From the NCBI RefSeq assembly GCF_036322805.1, contig NZ_AP027272.1, positions 2,976,001 to 3,040,000 on the forward strand: a stretch of 64,000 bases of DNA, written 5' to 3'. The position numbers were made by a program, and so were the translations under genes. A model generated the notes under the pieces. The model saw nothing but the letters and a program-made list of their open reading frames with translations. It searched no databases and was not told the origin of the DNA. Of this stretch, positions 63,045 to 64,000 are shown piece by piece. Within the stretch, counting starts at the first letter, position 1; every line of letters begins with the position of its first letter. The DNA is from Planctobacterium marinum. GTDB taxonomy: Bacteria; Pseudomonadota; Gammaproteobacteria; Enterobacterales; Alteromonadaceae.

Positions 63045-64000
63045 ATGAAAATCGTTTTCACATTGTTATTGGTGCTTTCACTGTCTATCCCGACGTTAAC
63101 TGCAGCGAAAAGTTCCTCAGCCCAAAGTTCTCTGAAGGAACGTCTCAAAGAGGCTTTTGATTACCTGCATGTGAAACCCATCGTCGCGCTTGAAATCATC
63201 CAAAATGCCGAGGATGAACTGAGCACCGCGGACAAAGCTTTGCAATTTGATGCCTGGCATACCGGACTGTGGGCAGGCGCGTATCTGGCAGACAAACAGG
63301 TGCTGAAAACCTATAGCGAACGGATCACCAATGCTTTTAATGAGGCTCAATCACCGCAACAGCAAAGTAAAATATTAAGAGCCATCAGCGTTCGACTATG
63401 GCATCTTGGCGACTATCAAACCTCTTTTCACTTTTCCCTCTGTAGCCTGCACAAAGCAGACGATATAGAGCGTATTTATTCCAGCGTTTTATCCATGGGT
63501 TTAAACAAGCGCATTAGTGATCTGGAAGAGGCGACACAGCTCTATCTTCTGGCGCTTGAAAACACTCAAAAGTCGCCGCATAAACGCTTTGAAGCGCCAC
63601 TGAACAATAACCTTGGTGTTGTGGCATTGCAGCGAGACAAGTTTGCTGAGGCGTCATACTATTTTAGTAAGGCACTGACTATACGCGCTGAACAAAACCA
63701 TCTTTCAGGGCAACTCCTCTCAGGTTTAAATCTGATGTTAAGCAGTATGTTTTTGCAAGACTGGCTGTCATTTGAACGCTTATCAACAAGAATGGGACGC
63801 CTGCTGAAAGTGCACCCCAACGAATTATTGGAGACCTATTACCAATGGATGATGTGGGTATTTAACCAGCGCCATTTCGAAAGCTATAGTCCACAACAAA
63901 TGGCACAAAATGAGCGGCTCTTCAATAACATTGATAACGATTCATTGAAGACATCAGTAGCTAAAGCTGCCCGTTTTCTGGGATTTGTTCTGGACTACCA
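63045..64000 (+). CDS. Exported TPR-repeat protein, N-terminal part (partial)
   Basis: Open from ATG 63045 to the right edge (318 codons). The signal peptide MKIVFTLLLVLSLSIPTLTA is followed by helical repeats; NNNLGVVALQRDKFAEASYY is a clear TPR, with others suggested around it. The layout (exported TPR region, then probably a membrane helix) is common for GGDEF or histidine-kinase sensors in Alteromonadales, but the output domain is outside the window. Confidence 0.75.
   Translation, partial: MKIVFTLLLVLSLSIPTLTAAKSSSAQSSLKERLKEAFDYLHVKPIVALEIIQNAEDELSTADKALQFDAWHTGLWAGAYLADKQVLKTYSERITNAFNEAQSPQQQSKILRAISVRLWHLGDYQTSFHFSLCSLHKADDIERIYSSVLSMGLNKRISDLEEATQLYLLALENTQKSPHKRFEAPLNNNLGVVALQRDKFAEASYYFSKALTIRAEQNHLSGQLLSGLNLMLSSMFLQDWLSFERLSTRMGRLLKVHPNELLETYYQWMMWVFNQRHFESYSPQQMAQNERLFNNIDNDSLKTSVAKAARFLGFVLDY

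Overview
The window reads as chromosomal DNA of a marine gammaproteobacterium of the Alteromonadales type (Alteromonas/Glaciecola/Paraglaciecola-like). This is inferred from protein flavour only: many TonB- and c-di-GMP-related proteins, an NhaD-type Na+/H+ antiporter, and a large laminarin (beta-1,3-glucan) utilisation locus. I saw no rRNA, tRNA, CRISPR array or complete insertion sequence.

Layout. 1-5.6 kb: end of a GGDEF protein, a MerR/TipAS-type regulator, an EAL phosphodiesterase and several small or secreted proteins. 5.7-11.1 kb: a tight four-gene unit (outer-membrane barrel, small PstS-like protein, hybrid histidine kinase with HPt, REC-HD-GYP regulator) that looks like one signalling pathway from the envelope to c-di-GMP. 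11.1-16.7 kb: nhaD broken by one missing T in a T7 run, a GAF-GAF-PAS hybrid kinase, and aspartokinase. 17-24.4 kb: envelope redox genes (ScsB/DsbD-like plus redoxin), a DUF4174 protein, a serine hydrolase and a choice-of-anchor-I-like lipoprotein.

24.5-59.6 kb is a laminarin locus. It encodes a LacI regulator; three MFS sugar transporters (FucP/GluP, GPH and sugar-porter types); three GH3 enzymes (one lipoprotein, two cytoplasmic); two exported GH16 laminarinases, one with four repeated C-terminal modules; two cytoplasmic GH17 enzymes; a probable GH149 beta-1,3-glucan phosphorylase; a TonB-dependent receptor; and a LytS/LytR two-component pair. A working model: GH16 cuts laminarin at the surface, the TonB receptor imports oligomers, lipoprotein GH3 trims them in the periplasm, MFS carriers bring products in, and cytoplasmic GH17, GH3 and phosphorylase finish the job.

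The locus is interrupted at about 30.7-37.3 kb by a segment flanked by two inverted copies of an unusual repeat. Inside are a 1228-residue Ca-binding/FG-GAP-like exported protein and two toxin-antitoxin pairs (VapBC, ParDE). The repeat folds into a multi-branched structure with AGGGA terminal loops, and compensatory base changes between the copies preserve its stems. This is the best candidate here for an undescribed element. 59.9-64 kb holds two orphan family-3 solute-binding proteins, a 2OG-Fe(II) oxygenase and the start of an exported TPR protein.
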